Shown: positions 36,714 to 45,974, counted from the first letter of the stretch. The stretch is 64,000 bases of DNA from Prochlorococcus sp. AG-409-I11 (GCA_003215725.1 QCJX01000004.1:1-64000), one strand, 5' to 3'. Numbers and translations are program-made. Notes: generated by a model from the sequence alone, not told the origin.

Positions 36714-36930
36714 TTTATATAACATGTAGAATTTTTAAATAACTTATATAAGATATATCTCTTAAAACATAAGTTACTTATTCTTAATTACAAACTTTAG
36801 GTTAAAGTACAGATTATTCTTATAAAAGCTAAATAAATACATAAAAGCGGATATCAAACTTAAATTCAGTTTTGTTATATAAATGAATGCATAAGATATT
36901 GTTATCGAATTAAAGATACTATTTTATTAG

Positions 36931-37950
36931 TTAAATATTGAATTCTGAATCGATATTAATTAATTTAGAGCTACTAACCCATAAATCTTTAGCTAATTGA
37001 TCATTCATTGCTTCATTACTTATTTCACTTTCCTCAAATTGAAATCTACCAAATCCCATCACTCTATTAGAATAGTATCTAAAGCCGGGAGAAGAGTATT
37101 GTTCTTTTGTTGATATCTCAAATAATATTCTTCCAGCATTCTTTGGACTATCAGAGAACTTTAAAACATCTCTAGCTAGAAAAGCAAAAATAATTTGACC
37201 AACATTATTATATTGTCTACTGTAACGGAAAAAGCCTTGGTTTCCTTTAGGTATAATAAGACCAGGAGCCCATGCTATAACAGGCACCTCTAGATTTTTA
37301 TCTATGAGTATTTTAGATAAGTGTCTGGCAAAAAGTATATTACAAAGCTTACTATCCTTGTAAGCTTTGTCTGCATTAAATTCTGATATACCATCAAGCA
37401 TATCAAATGCTTGATGGTAATTAATTCCTTGTAAATTATTTAATGAGGCTTTTCTACCAATAGATCCTCCAGAGGATTTAGGGTTATGAACTTCTGAAGA
37501 GGTTATAATAATCCTTGGATTATCTGACTTAAGTATTAATGGTAATAGTAATCTTGTCAAATAATAATGTCCTAAATGATTGACAGCAAAAGTCAATTCA
37601 TACCCTTGTACTGATTTGATTGGTTTTTTTGCACCTGTGTATTGAAGACCTGCATTTAATATCAAAATATCAATTTCAATACCTTTGGCGACAGCTTCAT
37701 TTTTGAATTTGTTTATAGATTCAAGATCACTCAAGTCTAGTATTGGAGTAGATAAAATTGAAGGGTCTGAATTCTTAAGATTCATATGGTTTTGCAAATT
37801 CTTGTATGTATTTTCTGCGGTAGAAGTATTTTTACATGGCATTATAAGTCTGTACCCAGCTTTAGCTAATAATAATGCTGTTTGATAACCAATTCCAGAA
37901 GAAGCTCCTGTAATTAGAATAGTTTTATTATCCAGATGATCTTTGTACAT
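36931..37950 (-). CDS. Short-chain dehydrogenase, protochlorophyllide-reductase-like
   Basis: A 339-residue NAD(P)H-dependent SDR. The cofactor motif TGASSGIGYQTALLLAKAG (residues 15-33), NAG in ILNAGLQ (about 99-105), and the catalytic block with the Tyr-x-x-x-Lys in AYKDSKLCN (about 194-202) are all present. The overall layout (NHLGHYYLTRLLL, long C-terminus with NVGQIIFAFLARDV) resembles light-dependent protochlorophyllide reductase and its paralogues. Light-dependent POR in cyanobacteria is more conserved than this, so it is probably a paralogue with another substrate. Confidence 0.82.
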   Translation of the reverse strand: MYKDHLDNKTILITGASSGIGYQTALLLAKAGYRLIMPCKNTSTAENTYKNLQNHMNLKNSDPSILSTPILDLSDLESINKFKNEAVAKGIEIDILILNAGLQYTGAKKPIKSVQGYELTFAVNHLGHYYLTRLLLPLILKSDNPRIIITSSEVHNPKSSGGSIGRKASLNNLQGINYHQAFDMLDGISEFNADKAYKDSKLCNILFARHLSKILIDKNLEVPVIAWAPGLIIPKGNQGFFRYSRQYNNVGQIIFAFLARDVLKFSDSPKNAGRILFEISTKEQYSSPGFRYYSNRVMGFGRFQFEESEISNEAMNDQLAKDLWVSSSKLINIDSEFNI

Positions 37951-38402
37951 TTAAATTCCAGCTTTTAGTAAAAGACAATATAGTATATATAAATTACTTG
38001 AGGTTCTTAGTCAAATTAAATCAAGAATTCACTTCTCCTAAAAAGGTACTGCTAAAAGGTTAAATTAAAGGTATACATTAACTATTTATAACTAATAGAA
38101 CAAAGACCCTTAATGGATTCGTCCCATGATTCCATAATGTATTTGAAAAAAGCAGGCAATAAAATTCTGAAAATTAGAGTTTTCAAAGTATTTTATATGT
38201 ATTAAATGACATTGTAGAACCAGAAATGAGGGCAAAACCAAGGTTCGAAGTAGAGTTAAGCTTTTAGGCTACCTGCCTGTAATAATTGATTTGACTCGTT
38301 ATAGAAACCCTGATCAAGAAAAACAAAGAATAATTTTTTCATTTTTTATCTTCAGCGTTAATGCGATGTAGCCTCAATGAGTGAGATCTGGAGGTTACTA
38401 AA
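37951..38402. other. Long AT-rich spacer, no gene recognised
   Basis: Between the minus-strand SDR and the lycopene cyclase region lie about 450 bases with no ORF that I trust, no tRNA-like fold and no clear terminator. A nine-codon ORF (38377-38406, reading MSEIWRLLK) ends exactly where the next small ORF starts (GTGA overlap). The rest may hold promoters or a small RNA. Confidence 0.5.
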
Positions 38403-38519
38403 GTGACCGGCTATACAAGCCATCATCCAAATCAATATCTAGCGCCCTATCTCTCTGATATGAAGCATCTTCAGCTCTCAAAAAATGAAATCGCCATAAG
38501 TGATAACGATGACAAATAA
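38403..38519 (+). CDS. Candidate 38-residue leader ORF before crtL
   Basis: GTG at 38403 is preceded by a perfect GGAGG (38390-38394) at eight-base spacing, one of the best Shine-Dalgarno sequences in the window. The product begins MTGYTSHHPNQYLAP and ends SDNDDK. Its stop lies beyond the crtL start codons in another frame, so it overlaps crtL and could couple or attenuate its translation. No homologue recognised. Confidence 0.45.
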   Translation: MTGYTSHHPNQYLAPYLSDMKHLQLSKNEIAISDNDDK

Positions 38520-39792
38520 AGCATCTATGGATGTACTAGTCCTTGGTTCAGGTCCAGGAGCTCTTGCAATTGCTGCTGCTCTGAGCAAGGAAAAGCTGAC
38601 AATACAAGCACTTTCAGCCTCCGAGCCAAGTGATCCCTGGCCTTATACATACGGAATATGGGGACAAGAAGTTGACGAGCTAGGTCTAAATCATTTACTA
38701 GAACATAGGTGGAAAAATACCGTAAGTTTCTTCGGTGAAGGTTCAACTATAGAAACCAACAAAAAGAATATAGAAACCAAGCATAATAAAGATTACGGCT
38801 TATTTGACAAAAGAAGATTACAAGAACATTGGCTAAATGAATGTAAACAAGGAAAAGTCGAATGGCATAAGGGTATTGCTGTTAATTTACAAGTAAATAA
38901 AGAAGTTAGTACAGTTACAACAGCTGATGGGAGGAAGCTAGAAGCTAGACTAGTTGTTGATGCAACTGGTTATGAACCAGTATTTTTAAAATCAGAAGCT
39001 GAAGAAGAAATTGCTGTACAAACATGTTATGGGATAGTTGGAAGATTCAATAAATCACCAATGAATAAAGGGCAATTTATTCTTATGGACTATAGATGTG
39101 ACCATCTCAATAAAAATCAAAGAAAGGAACCACCAACGTTCCTGTATGCAATGGATATGGGGAAAGATAGATTCTTCCTAGAAGAAACCTCACTGGGACT
39201 ATACCCACCACTTACTTTAGAAGTGCTAAAGGAAAGACTTAATTTAAGGTTGGCACATAGAGGTATAGAAATAACAGAATTAGAACATGAAGAACTTGGA
39301 TTATTTCTTCCAATGAATAAACCAATACCTGATCTTAATCAACCAATTATCGGTTTTGGTGGAGCTGCAGCTATGGTACATCCCGCTTCAGGCTATCTTG
39401 TAGGTGGATTGCTGAGAAGAGCACCTATAGTTGCCAAAGCAATTTCGAATGCAATGAATAATAAAAATGCTTCACCTGAAGAAATTGCTAAGCAGGGTTG
39501 GACTGCCCTATGGCCTACAGAATTAAGAAGAAAGCATGCATTATATATATTTGGAATAGAAAAACTAATGAGGTTTGAAGAAGAACAATTAAGAGAATTC
39601 TTTAAAAGCTTTTTTGAACTTCCTAATGATCAATGGTATGGGTTTTTAACAAACACGCTAAGTGTGATGGAGTTAGTAAATGCAATGTGGACAATGTTCA
39701 AAACAGCCTCTTGGAAAGTTAAGTGGGGTCTAATGGGTATGCAAGGTAGAGAGATTCGTCTTTTATGGAATTTTATAAGTCCGAGGTACTAG
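38509..39792 (+). CDS. crtL: Lycopene cyclase, CrtL type
   Basis: A FAD/NAD(P)-binding lycopene cyclase that forms beta and/or epsilon rings of the carotenoids. The 427-residue protein has VLVLGSGPGALAIAAALS near the N-terminus, the cyclase motif YTYGIWGQEVDELGL, a central VVDATGYEPVFL, and GFGGAAAMVHPASGYLVGGLLRRAP near residue 290, all typical of plant-type CrtL. Prochlorococcus has crtL-b and crtL-e; I cannot tell which this is. A GTG three codons earlier (38500) is an alternative start. The next gene begins two bases after the stop. Confidence 0.88.
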   Translation: MTNKASMDVLVLGSGPGALAIAAALSKEKLTIQALSASEPSDPWPYTYGIWGQEVDELGLNHLLEHRWKNTVSFFGEGSTIETNKKNIETKHNKDYGLFDKRRLQEHWLNECKQGKVEWHKGIAVNLQVNKEVSTVTTADGRKLEARLVVDATGYEPVFLKSEAEEEIAVQTCYGIVGRFNKSPMNKGQFILMDYRCDHLNKNQRKEPPTFLYAMDMGKDRFFLEETSLGLYPPLTLEVLKERLNLRLAHRGIEITELEHEELGLFLPMNKPIPDLNQPIIGFGGAAAMVHPASGYLVGGLLRRAPIVAKAISNAMNNKNASPEEIAKQGWTALWPTELRRKHALYIFGIEKLMRFEEEQLREFFKSFFELPNDQWYGFLTNTLSVMELVNAMWTMFKTASWKVKWGLMGMQGREIRLLWNFISPRY

Positions 39793-39794
39793 AA

Positions 39795-40502
39795 ATGAGA
39801 TCAGTGCTTATCACTGGGGCCAGTAGGGGCATTGGAAATTCAATAGCAAAAAGATTACTCGAAGATGGTCATAGAATAAGTATCGGTATAAGAAAAGGTA
39901 CAACTATTAAAGGTGAACTAAATAAAAAAGTGGAAATGTATTCAAAGAATATGATGGTAAGTGAATATGATTCACTTAGTAAGAAGTTGGCTGATAAATG
40001 GGTAGATAAAACAATAAAAAATTATGGAAGTATAGATACTATTATTCATTGTGCTGGAATATTTAGAGGTACTAAATTCCTATATGAAGAGAGTGAAGAA
40101 GCGGACATAGAGCAGTTGTGGCGAGTAAATGTCTTGGCACCATGGTACTTGACACGTATCGCTTGGAAATATCTAATAAGCAACAAAGAAAGTAGAGTTA
40201 TTACTCTGGTTTCACTAAGTGGAAAAAGATCAAAAGGAAACCTGGCAGGTTATTCTATGAGCAAATTTGCGCTAATGAGTCTATGCCAAACAATGAGAAA
40301 TGAAGGGTGGAACCATGGACTAAGAGTTACAGCTATTTGTCCAAGCTGGGTAAATACAGATATGGCTAAAAATATTAATACCATAAACAAATCTGAGATG
40401 ACACAACCTGAAGATATTGCTTCGATATGTTCAAATATTATCTCACTTCCAAATAGCTGTGTTCCCTTTGAAATAAGTATAAATTGCAATCTAGAAAAAT
40501 AA
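39795..40502 (+). CDS. Short-chain dehydrogenase/reductase
   Basis: A 235-residue SDR with cofactor motif LITGASRGIGNSIAKRLLEDG (residues 5-20 region) and the catalytic Tyr/Lys in GYSMSKFALMS (about 155-165); the catalytic Ser lies in VSLSGKRS. The substrate is unknown. The ATG at 39795 stands two bases after the crtL stop (the frame is open farther upstream inside crtL), so the pair is probably co-transcribed. A link to carotenoid or isoprenoid metabolism is only suggested by the position. Confidence 0.85.
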   Translation: MRSVLITGASRGIGNSIAKRLLEDGHRISIGIRKGTTIKGELNKKVEMYSKNMMVSEYDSLSKKLADKWVDKTIKNYGSIDTIIHCAGIFRGTKFLYEESEEADIEQLWRVNVLAPWYLTRIAWKYLISNKESRVITLVSLSGKRSKGNLAGYSMSKFALMSLCQTMRNEGWNHGLRVTAICPSWVNTDMAKNINTINKSEMTQPEDIASICSNIISLPNSCVPFEISINCNLEK

Positions 40503-40536
40503 AAAACAAATAAAATTGCTATAAAAAGCTAGAACT

Positions 40537-40803
40537 TTATATAGTTTGATTAGAATTGCTGCTTCTTCTTTTGAATAAACCAAAGATACTTACGAGGGCT
40601 GAGCGCAAATAGTTATGAAGAAATTGTCGATAGAATCTACCAAAGGCTTTACCAATAGAAAAAGTACGTTGAATCATTCCAACAATGAGATTAAATGCCC
40701 ACAGGATAAATAGAACAGATATAACCAAGGTAGCTATTGAATAGAACCTAGAGAACTGATCTTGAAGCGGATCAAGAAATTGAAGAGAGTGAATAAGGTT
40801 CAT
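40537..40803 (-). CDS. Small membrane protein, unknown
   Basis: An 88-residue protein with one strong membrane helix (about residues 22-44, IATLVISVLFILWAFNLIVGMI) and a basic amphipathic C-terminal region (FGRFYRQFLHNYLRSALVSIF, then KRRSS). By the positive-inside rule the C-terminus should face the cytoplasm. Family unknown to me; similar short proteins occur in cyanobacteria. It lies between two plus-strand genes, in its own spacer. Confidence 0.65.
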   Translation of the reverse strand: MNLIHSLQFLDPLQDQFSRFYSIATLVISVLFILWAFNLIVGMIQRTFSIGKAFGRFYRQFLHNYLRSALVSIFGLFKRRSSNSNQTI

Positions 40804-40972
40804 AGGAAAGAAGGAAATGATTTAAGATCTTTTTTTGTTTACTCATTAACGCAAAATTGCAGGGCAGACGCAATAGAGGATTAAAAAGATAATATTAAAT
40901 AATTCCAAAAGAAAAGAATGTTAAAACTATTAAATGATTATTGTGAGTAATAGCATTTATAAAATTGATAAG

Positions 40973-41716
40973 ATGTCTACCTATGCTACTTATTACGGAG
41001 GTAACAGCTGGCTTATTGAAATGGATAAAGTGAAGATACTTATAGATCCATGGTTTTGTGGTGATTTAACATTCTTTAATACAGAGTTACTACTAAAGGG
41101 TAAGAAAAATGATGTAATAGATTTCAAGTTTAATGAAAAAATAGATCTAATATTAATAACTCAGGGTTTAGAAGATCATTGCCATAAGGAAACACTAAGT
41201 AAATTACCATGTAATACACAAACAATAGCCTCTAAATCTGCTGGAGAAATTCTAAGGGGAATTGGATATAAAAATGTTAAAGTGTTAATACCTGATGAGA
41301 AGATAAATTTTATGAGTTTAACAATCCAAGCAACAGCTGGTGCCAAAGTGCCATTTCAAGAAAATGGATATTTAATATCTTCTAAAGAGAGGAAATTATA
41401 TATTGAGCCGCATGGTTATTTAGATGCAACAATAAAAGATAAAAAAATAGATATCATAATCACGCCAGTAGTAGATGCATACCTCTTATTTATATTTGAG
41501 ATAATTAGAGGAGCGAAATCTCTAAATGTATTAATTGATAAATTCAAACCAGATGTTGTTTTAGCCAGTACTACAGGCGGAGATATTACTTTTACGGGTC
41601 TTGTTTCAAGGCTAATTACGCAAAGAGGATCATTCCCAAAATTGCAAAACAGTATAAATAAGGCTACAAGGTTATTAAATCCCAAAGTAAATAAAAGATA
41701 TGACCTGACCACATAA
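40973..41716 (+). CDS. Metallo-beta-lactamase-fold protein, altered metal motif
   Basis: A 247-residue protein beginning MSTYATYYGGNSWLIEMD and having the DPWFCGDL loop typical of the UlaG-like part of the MBL superfamily. At the place of the HxHxDH zinc motif it reads LITQGLEDHCHKETL: the first two His are Gln and Leu, while the Asp-His pair and a following His remain. So metal binding must be reduced or different. The frame is open 13 codons upstream from an ATG at 40934. The next gene starts eight bases after the stop and is likely co-transcribed. Confidence 0.75.
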   Translation: MSTYATYYGGNSWLIEMDKVKILIDPWFCGDLTFFNTELLLKGKKNDVIDFKFNEKIDLILITQGLEDHCHKETLSKLPCNTQTIASKSAGEILRGIGYKNVKVLIPDEKINFMSLTIQATAGAKVPFQENGYLISSKERKLYIEPHGYLDATIKDKKIDIIITPVVDAYLLFIFEIIRGAKSLNVLIDKFKPDVVLASTTGGDITFTGLVSRLITQRGSFPKLQNSINKATRLLNPKVNKRYDLTT

Positions 41717-41724
41717 AGAAAGTA

Positions 41725-42222
41725 GTGAAATTAAAAGCATTTCCTGCCATTAAGAATATAGTACTATGCTCTATAGTACTAAATATTATACTTTTTATAT
41801 TATATTTAAGTGGTATCCTAGAAAAGTTATCAAGGCAATTGACTCTAGTTATTGAGATCCAGCCAGTAAGTAAAATTTATTTTTCAATATTTATATTGCT
41901 TTCATTAATAGTACCTTTAATATATAAAATATCTATTAAACTAAATGAACAGAATATAAAAATATTAAACTCTTATTTATTATTTTTACTTGCTCAAATA
42001 GTCACAGAAGTATCATTTATACTTATATTAGACAAAGGCGTTGCTGTAATTGTTGGATTGTTGTTTAGTGTAGTAAGGCTATTTCATATTGTGAGTTCTC
42101 TAAAACTTATAAGATTGAATAAATCATTTAGTATACTAATGAAGTCAATACTAATTTTATGGACCATAAATATAGTTCAAATACTGGCAAATCGGATCAT
42201 ACCTTTACTTGGATTAACCTAA
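41725..42222 (+). CDS. Polytopic membrane protein, unknown
   Basis: A 165-residue, very hydrophobic Ile/Leu-rich protein with four to five predicted membrane segments (about 10-30, 48-70, 85-105, 108-125, 138-158). No conserved family motif recognised. It starts with GTG eight bases after the MBL-fold gene. A 10-base direct repeat tatagtacta (41757-41766 and 41772-41781, 15 bases apart) encodes a repeated Ile-Val-Leu near the N-terminus and may reflect slippage. Confidence 0.6.
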   Translation: MKLKAFPAIKNIVLCSIVLNIILFILYLSGILEKLSRQLTLVIEIQPVSKIYFSIFILLSLIVPLIYKISIKLNEQNIKILNSYLLFLLAQIVTEVSFILILDKGVAVIVGLLFSVVRLFHIVSSLKLIRLNKSFSILMKSILILWTINIVQILANRIIPLLGLT

Positions 42223-42228
42223 GCATAT

Positions 42229-42777
42229 TTAAGGGAATTTAATCAGATATAAACCGTATGCAAATAACATTAGTATCAGAGTAATAGTAAATGCTTTTAA
42301 TCTATTTAATAATGATGAAATAAATGGTAAGTCTTCTGTCTCATATCCACCGAAATGACCGAAGAGTAAAAGCATGAACATTGGAGTGGAAGAAACCAAA
42401 AGTGAGAACAAGATTGTGTTGAACAAATTAATTCGTAAAATTATAAAGAGAGTAATAGAAAAGAAAGCTAACAAAATTGAGCCTGTAATTCCAATTGAAA
42501 CCTCAGAGCCAAAAGTAGTATTTAACTTAGATTTAATATTTAATTGGCTAATGCAATCTAAAAGTTGCTGGTTTGACAATCTTAAGTAAGAAGTGCCAGG
42601 AACACGAACACGTTTGTATCTCTTTAACAGTCTTGCCTGTAGAGCTTTAGGATGGTTGGTAGTTACTGTAAGAATAGTTTCGTCTGGTCTTAAATATTTA
42701 AGAGTACGCTGGAGGTCAGTGGTGTAACCAATATTATAAAGGTCGTTATTCCTAACTAGATAGACAATGCTCTCCAC
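42229..42777 (-). CDS. GIY-YIG/T5orf172-like domain fused to membrane helices
   Basis: A 182-residue protein. Residues 1-85 resemble the GIY-YIG nuclease-like T5orf172 domain: VYLVRNNDLYNIGYTTDLQ carries the paired YLV/NIGYT strands, followed by a conserved KALQARLLKRYKR helix. Residues 95-182 hold three hydrophobic segments (about 96-116, 119-138 and 160-180), an unusual attachment of this domain to a membrane. The GTG start has an excellent Shine-Dalgarno (AAAGGAGG, about eight bases upstream). It is convergent with the membrane protein gene (six bases). Function unknown; nuclease activity is not established for many such domains. Confidence 0.72.
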   Translation of the reverse strand: MESIVYLVRNNDLYNIGYTTDLQRTLKYLRPDETILTVTTNHPKALQARLLKRYKRVRVPGTSYLRLSNQQLLDCISQLNIKSKLNTTFGSEVSIGITGSILLAFFSITLFIILRINLFNTILFSLLVSSTPMFMLLLFGHFGGYETEDLPFISSLLNRLKAFTITLILMLFAYGLYLIKFP

Positions 42778-42910
42778 AAGAGATTCCTCCTTTAGAGTTA
42801 GCAGAGGTTAATTTAACTAAATTATATATTAACCTTCTAAAGATAGATAAATTCTAAGAAAAATTTAGGAAAAAGGAATAAAATATAAATAATGAAGTTG
42901 AATTGACATC

Positions 42911-43615
42911 TTGAACTCAGAAAAAGCACCTAACAAGCTCCCTATTTTATATACATTTAATCGTTGTCCATATGCAATGAGAGCAAGGTGGGCTATTATT
43001 TTAGCAAATTTAACTGTAATATGGAGAGAAGTTAATCTACGAAAAAAGCCAAAAGAGCTTCTGGCCACCTCTTCAAAAGCAACAGTTCCCCTGTTAATTA
43101 CTCAAGAAGGAGTTATCCTTGAAGAAAGTATGGATATAATAAAATGGGCTCTTGAAAAATTTGATAAAGATTTAATATTAGACTCAGGGACAACTACTAG
43201 TAAGCTAGATATAGATTTATTAATCAATGAAAATGACAATATATTTAAATATCATTTAGATAAATATAAGTATTCTTCAAGATTGGATGTTGATAATTTT
43301 AATTATCATAAAAATATCGCTAGAAATATATTAGTAAAGTGGAATAGAATGATTTTAAACTCCATTAAAAAGAACAATACTTATTGGTTGGTGGGTGGGA
43401 AACAAACAATAGCTGACCTAGCATTATGGCCTTTTGTTAGACAATATAGAGGAGTAGATAGTACTAGCTTTGATAATGATGATGAATTGCAAGAACTAAA
43501 CTTATGGCTGAAATTTTACACTGATAATACTTTGTTTAAAACCCTGATGCATAAAACAAAAGAATGGGAAGTAAATTCATTACCAATTTACTTCCCTCCT
43601 ATCATTAGTAAATGA
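42911..43615 (+). CDS. Glutathione S-transferase family protein
   Basis: A 234-residue GST-fold protein. The N-terminal thioredoxin-like domain has LYTFNRCPYAMRARWAI (about 13-29) with an active-site Cys (CPYAMRA), then TVPLLITQEGVILEESMDII, the cis-Pro and glutathione gamma-glutamyl contact. The helical C-terminal domain contains GGKQTIADLALWPFVRQY. It resembles omega/glutaredoxin-like GSTs. The start TTG is the first in-frame start; it overlaps no neighbour. Substrate unknown. Confidence 0.85.
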   Translation: MNSEKAPNKLPILYTFNRCPYAMRARWAIILANLTVIWREVNLRKKPKELLATSSKATVPLLITQEGVILEESMDIIKWALEKFDKDLILDSGTTTSKLDIDLLINENDNIFKYHLDKYKYSSRLDVDNFNYHKNIARNILVKWNRMILNSIKKNNTYWLVGGKQTIADLALWPFVRQYRGVDSTSFDNDDELQELNLWLKFYTDNTLFKTLMHKTKEWEVNSLPIYFPPIISK

Positions 43616-43685
43616 TTTAAACCATTGAATTAGATATCGTTTATAACCAGTAAATTAATCAATGTTTATTTAACTTGTTGTACTG

Positions 43686-43943
43686 TTATTCCAGCATGCG
43701 TCTTCTATCAATAATTTTAGAAAGTTCCAGAAAATAACCAGCAGTACAGTACTTTCCTAAGTTTCTATCTCTGTTATCGGGATCACTTCTTAACTCAGCT
43801 GTTTCTGCCATTATTAGGTCAAGTTCATTTTGTGGCATATCATATAACTCTTTAAGTTCAACCTCGCGGCCTAACAAATGACTTTTAAACCATTTTTCTC
43901 GTAGTTCTTGAGGTGGAACTTCCTGATAACTGAGAGAACTCAT
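43686..43943 (-). CDS. Small soluble protein, unknown
   Basis: An 85-residue charged protein beginning MSSLSYQEVPPQELREKWF and containing a helical acidic segment (NELDLIMAETAELRSDPD). No family recognised. An ATG four codons earlier is also possible; neither start has a Shine-Dalgarno. It stands alone between the GST and the symporter genes. Confidence 0.6.
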   Translation of the reverse strand: MSSLSYQEVPPQELREKWFKSHLLGREVELKELYDMPQNELDLIMAETAELRSDPDNRDRNLGKYCTAGYFLELSKIIDRRRMLE

Positions 43944-44010
43944 ATTAAAATACATTCAATTATATCAACATCTTACTATATATAGTAAATATTGTGTTTT
44001 TTAAATCTTT

Positions 44011-45396
44011 CTATAATGAAGCTTTAGGAATAGCTAGTTTAATTACAATAGCAATTCCAAGAAAAAGTATAGTAGAAATAGCACATATTTCTGTCCAACC
44101 TTTTAATCCAAGATTAACTATAGCTAAAGGAGCTATTACTGTAATTATTCCTCCTGAAAGTAAAGGTTGTAAAAATAATTGTTTTATAGAAAATATTGGC
44201 AGTGTATTGGTTGAGTTTCTTGGATCAGACAGTCTTAACAACAATAAACCACTAGCTGCTACTCCTGTTGCGTTGCCAAATTCAATAATTGACCTTTCAA
44301 ACCATTCATCTTGAAAGGCAAAGCGTGCAAAAAAGAACATGGCTACTAAGTTCCAGATCAATCCAGCCAAAGCCAAAATAGTTAAAGGGATCCAATCATT
44401 CAATAAAAGTGGCAAATTCAAACTTGCCATCGCTGTAGTAATTAACAAGTCAGTAGCCAAGACACCAATCTCCCTTTGAAGAATTTGTGAAATTAAAAAC
44501 GTTTTTTCAAATTTCTCTAAAAGATATCTTATTAAAAGTGAGCCTAATAAAGCCAAAGGAAAAACCGGGAAAACCAAAAGAACCTCTTGAAAAATGCCCC
44601 CAACAAAAGGTGCTAATGCTCTAAGAATATTTTGCAATAAGAATCCAATTAATACAGCAAGTCCTGTAAAAGCTATATTTATGAAAAGTCTTTTGAGTTG
44701 ATTAAAATAATTGTCATCGTTTTCTTCTTTGACTTTATTGTCTTTATAAGAGATTGAATTGGGTGCAATCCATCCCCAAAAACGTCCTACAACCACTAAA
44801 CCACTTCCAAAAATAGTTGAAAGCAACAGCCCAATAGTTGCCATTGCTAGTCCAAGGTCAAGACCTCCAGAAAAACCTAATTTTGCAAAACTTGCACCCA
44901 TTATTGAAGCTGCACCATGTCCTCCCTCAAATCCAACTTCAATCAGACATCCCATTAAAGGGTCAACATTTAAATAAGGAATTAATATAAAAATAACCAC
45001 TAATCCACCAACAAAGTACTGACCAAAACCAAGTAATAGAGCCAATAAAGCTTGTGTAGCTACAGGTTGAATCAAACCTTTTGCTTTTGGTATTGGTCTT
45101 CCCAGCATCAAAGTCGCAAATACAAGTGTAAGAAGTGGTGTAGGTAAATTAATCCAAATATCAGTAACTGATTGAGGTAACAAAGGCAATGGACCATAAG
45201 GGCCTATAAGTATTGACAACAAACCAAGCAAGAGAGCTATAGGAATACCTAGTCTTTCTAACTTCACTGCTGGATCAAGATTCCTACCAAGACTTAAAAG
45301 AAAACCAATAATTAATAGTAATATAAATGCTATAAAAAAGCCTGGTAAGACATGGCTTTGAATATAAAGCTTGAGATTCTGAACTAACAAGTTCAT
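44011..45396 (-). CDS. gltS: Sodium/glutamate symporter, GltS family
   Basis: A membrane transporter of 461 residues with about ten or more helices, taking up glutamate (or a related carboxylate) with Na+. The central motif EVGFEGGHGAASIMGASF (near residue 165) and the repeated hydrophobic segments with FGQYFVGGLVV match GltS. A TTG six codons upstream is possible; the ATG was preferred. In a nitrogen-economising organism an amino-acid or organic-acid uptake role fits, but the substrate is inferred. Confidence 0.85.
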   Translation of the reverse strand: MNLLVQNLKLYIQSHVLPGFFIAFILLLIIGFLLSLGRNLDPAVKLERLGIPIALLLGLLSILIGPYGPLPLLPQSVTDIWINLPTPLLTLVFATLMLGRPIPKAKGLIQPVATQALLALLLGFGQYFVGGLVVIFILIPYLNVDPLMGCLIEVGFEGGHGAASIMGASFAKLGFSGGLDLGLAMATIGLLLSTIFGSGLVVVGRFWGWIAPNSISYKDNKVKEENDDNYFNQLKRLFINIAFTGLAVLIGFLLQNILRALAPFVGGIFQEVLLVFPVFPLALLGSLLIRYLLEKFEKTFLISQILQREIGVLATDLLITTAMASLNLPLLLNDWIPLTILALAGLIWNLVAMFFFARFAFQDEWFERSIIEFGNATGVAASGLLLLRLSDPRNSTNTLPIFSIKQLFLQPLLSGGIITVIAPLAIVNLGLKGWTEICAISTILFLGIAIVIKLAIPKASL

Positions 45397-45633
45397 AATA
45401 ATTTCATGGGGCAATTAAACGAATTTGTAATGAGTCAACATGACTAAAAAAGATATGCCATAGCTAATGTTTGGCCTTTTTTAGATAAATTACTAGAGAA
45501 TTAATGATCATAGTCAAATCGATATATAAGTTTGATCCAATTGAAAGAAAGATATAATAAACTTTTGAAGTAAGAAATTCTTCTATTAATAAAGATTCTA
45601 AAATAAACCTAGTAAAAGTTTATTAAAAAGAAA

Positions 45634-45777
45634 CTAGACCAAAAGTAGCAAAGCAAGAGCGTGTATAAATAATTCTGCCAGTCCTAACTTCAACTTAAAA
45701 TCTGAACTTTTCATCTGCTCGGATTCAACAACTTGAGGGAAGAAGTCTTCAGAAGAGGATTGAGATTGGTATTCCAT
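45634..45777 (-). CDS. Candidate 47-residue C-tail-anchored protein
   Basis: A short ORF beginning MEYQSQSSSEDFFPQVV with a Ser/Glu-rich N-terminal half and one hydrophobic C-terminal segment (LGLAELFIHALALLLLV). It would be a tail-anchored thylakoid or plasma-membrane protein. An upstream TTG start 16 codons earlier is possible. It lies between the symporter and pcb on the same strand as pcb. No family recognised. Confidence 0.4.
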   Translation of the reverse strand: MEYQSQSSSEDFFPQVVESEQMKSSDFKLKLGLAELFIHALALLLLV

Positions 45778-45943
45778 ATGTCTAATGCATTTATCCAATA
45801 AAGCGTTAAAAAAGCCAATGAGCAACTACCCCATATAGTGCCTACATTGTTTTGTTCACACCATATGAAGAGGAATAGAAACCTATTTAGATCCTTATTA
45901 ACAAGAAAATCTCAAAATAACTATAAATAAGAGGATATAAAAA

Positions 45944-45974
45944 AAAAGGCCTCACTTAAAAAGTGAGGCCTTTT
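45944..45974. terminator. Strong intrinsic terminator after pcb
   Basis: aaaaggcctcactt (45944-45957) is the perfect reverse complement of aagtgaggcctttt (45961-45974), with a three-base loop. On the minus strand a T-run follows. The terminator begins about 40 bases after the pcb stop (46015). It is symmetrical and could also stop plus-strand transcripts. It is the only GC-rich perfect hairpin of this kind that I see in the window. Confidence 0.9.

Noticed and set aside
38241-38262. GGTTCGA sequence resembling a tRNA T-loop
   Set aside because: No matching acceptor, D or anticodon arms around it; no tRNA was found in the window.
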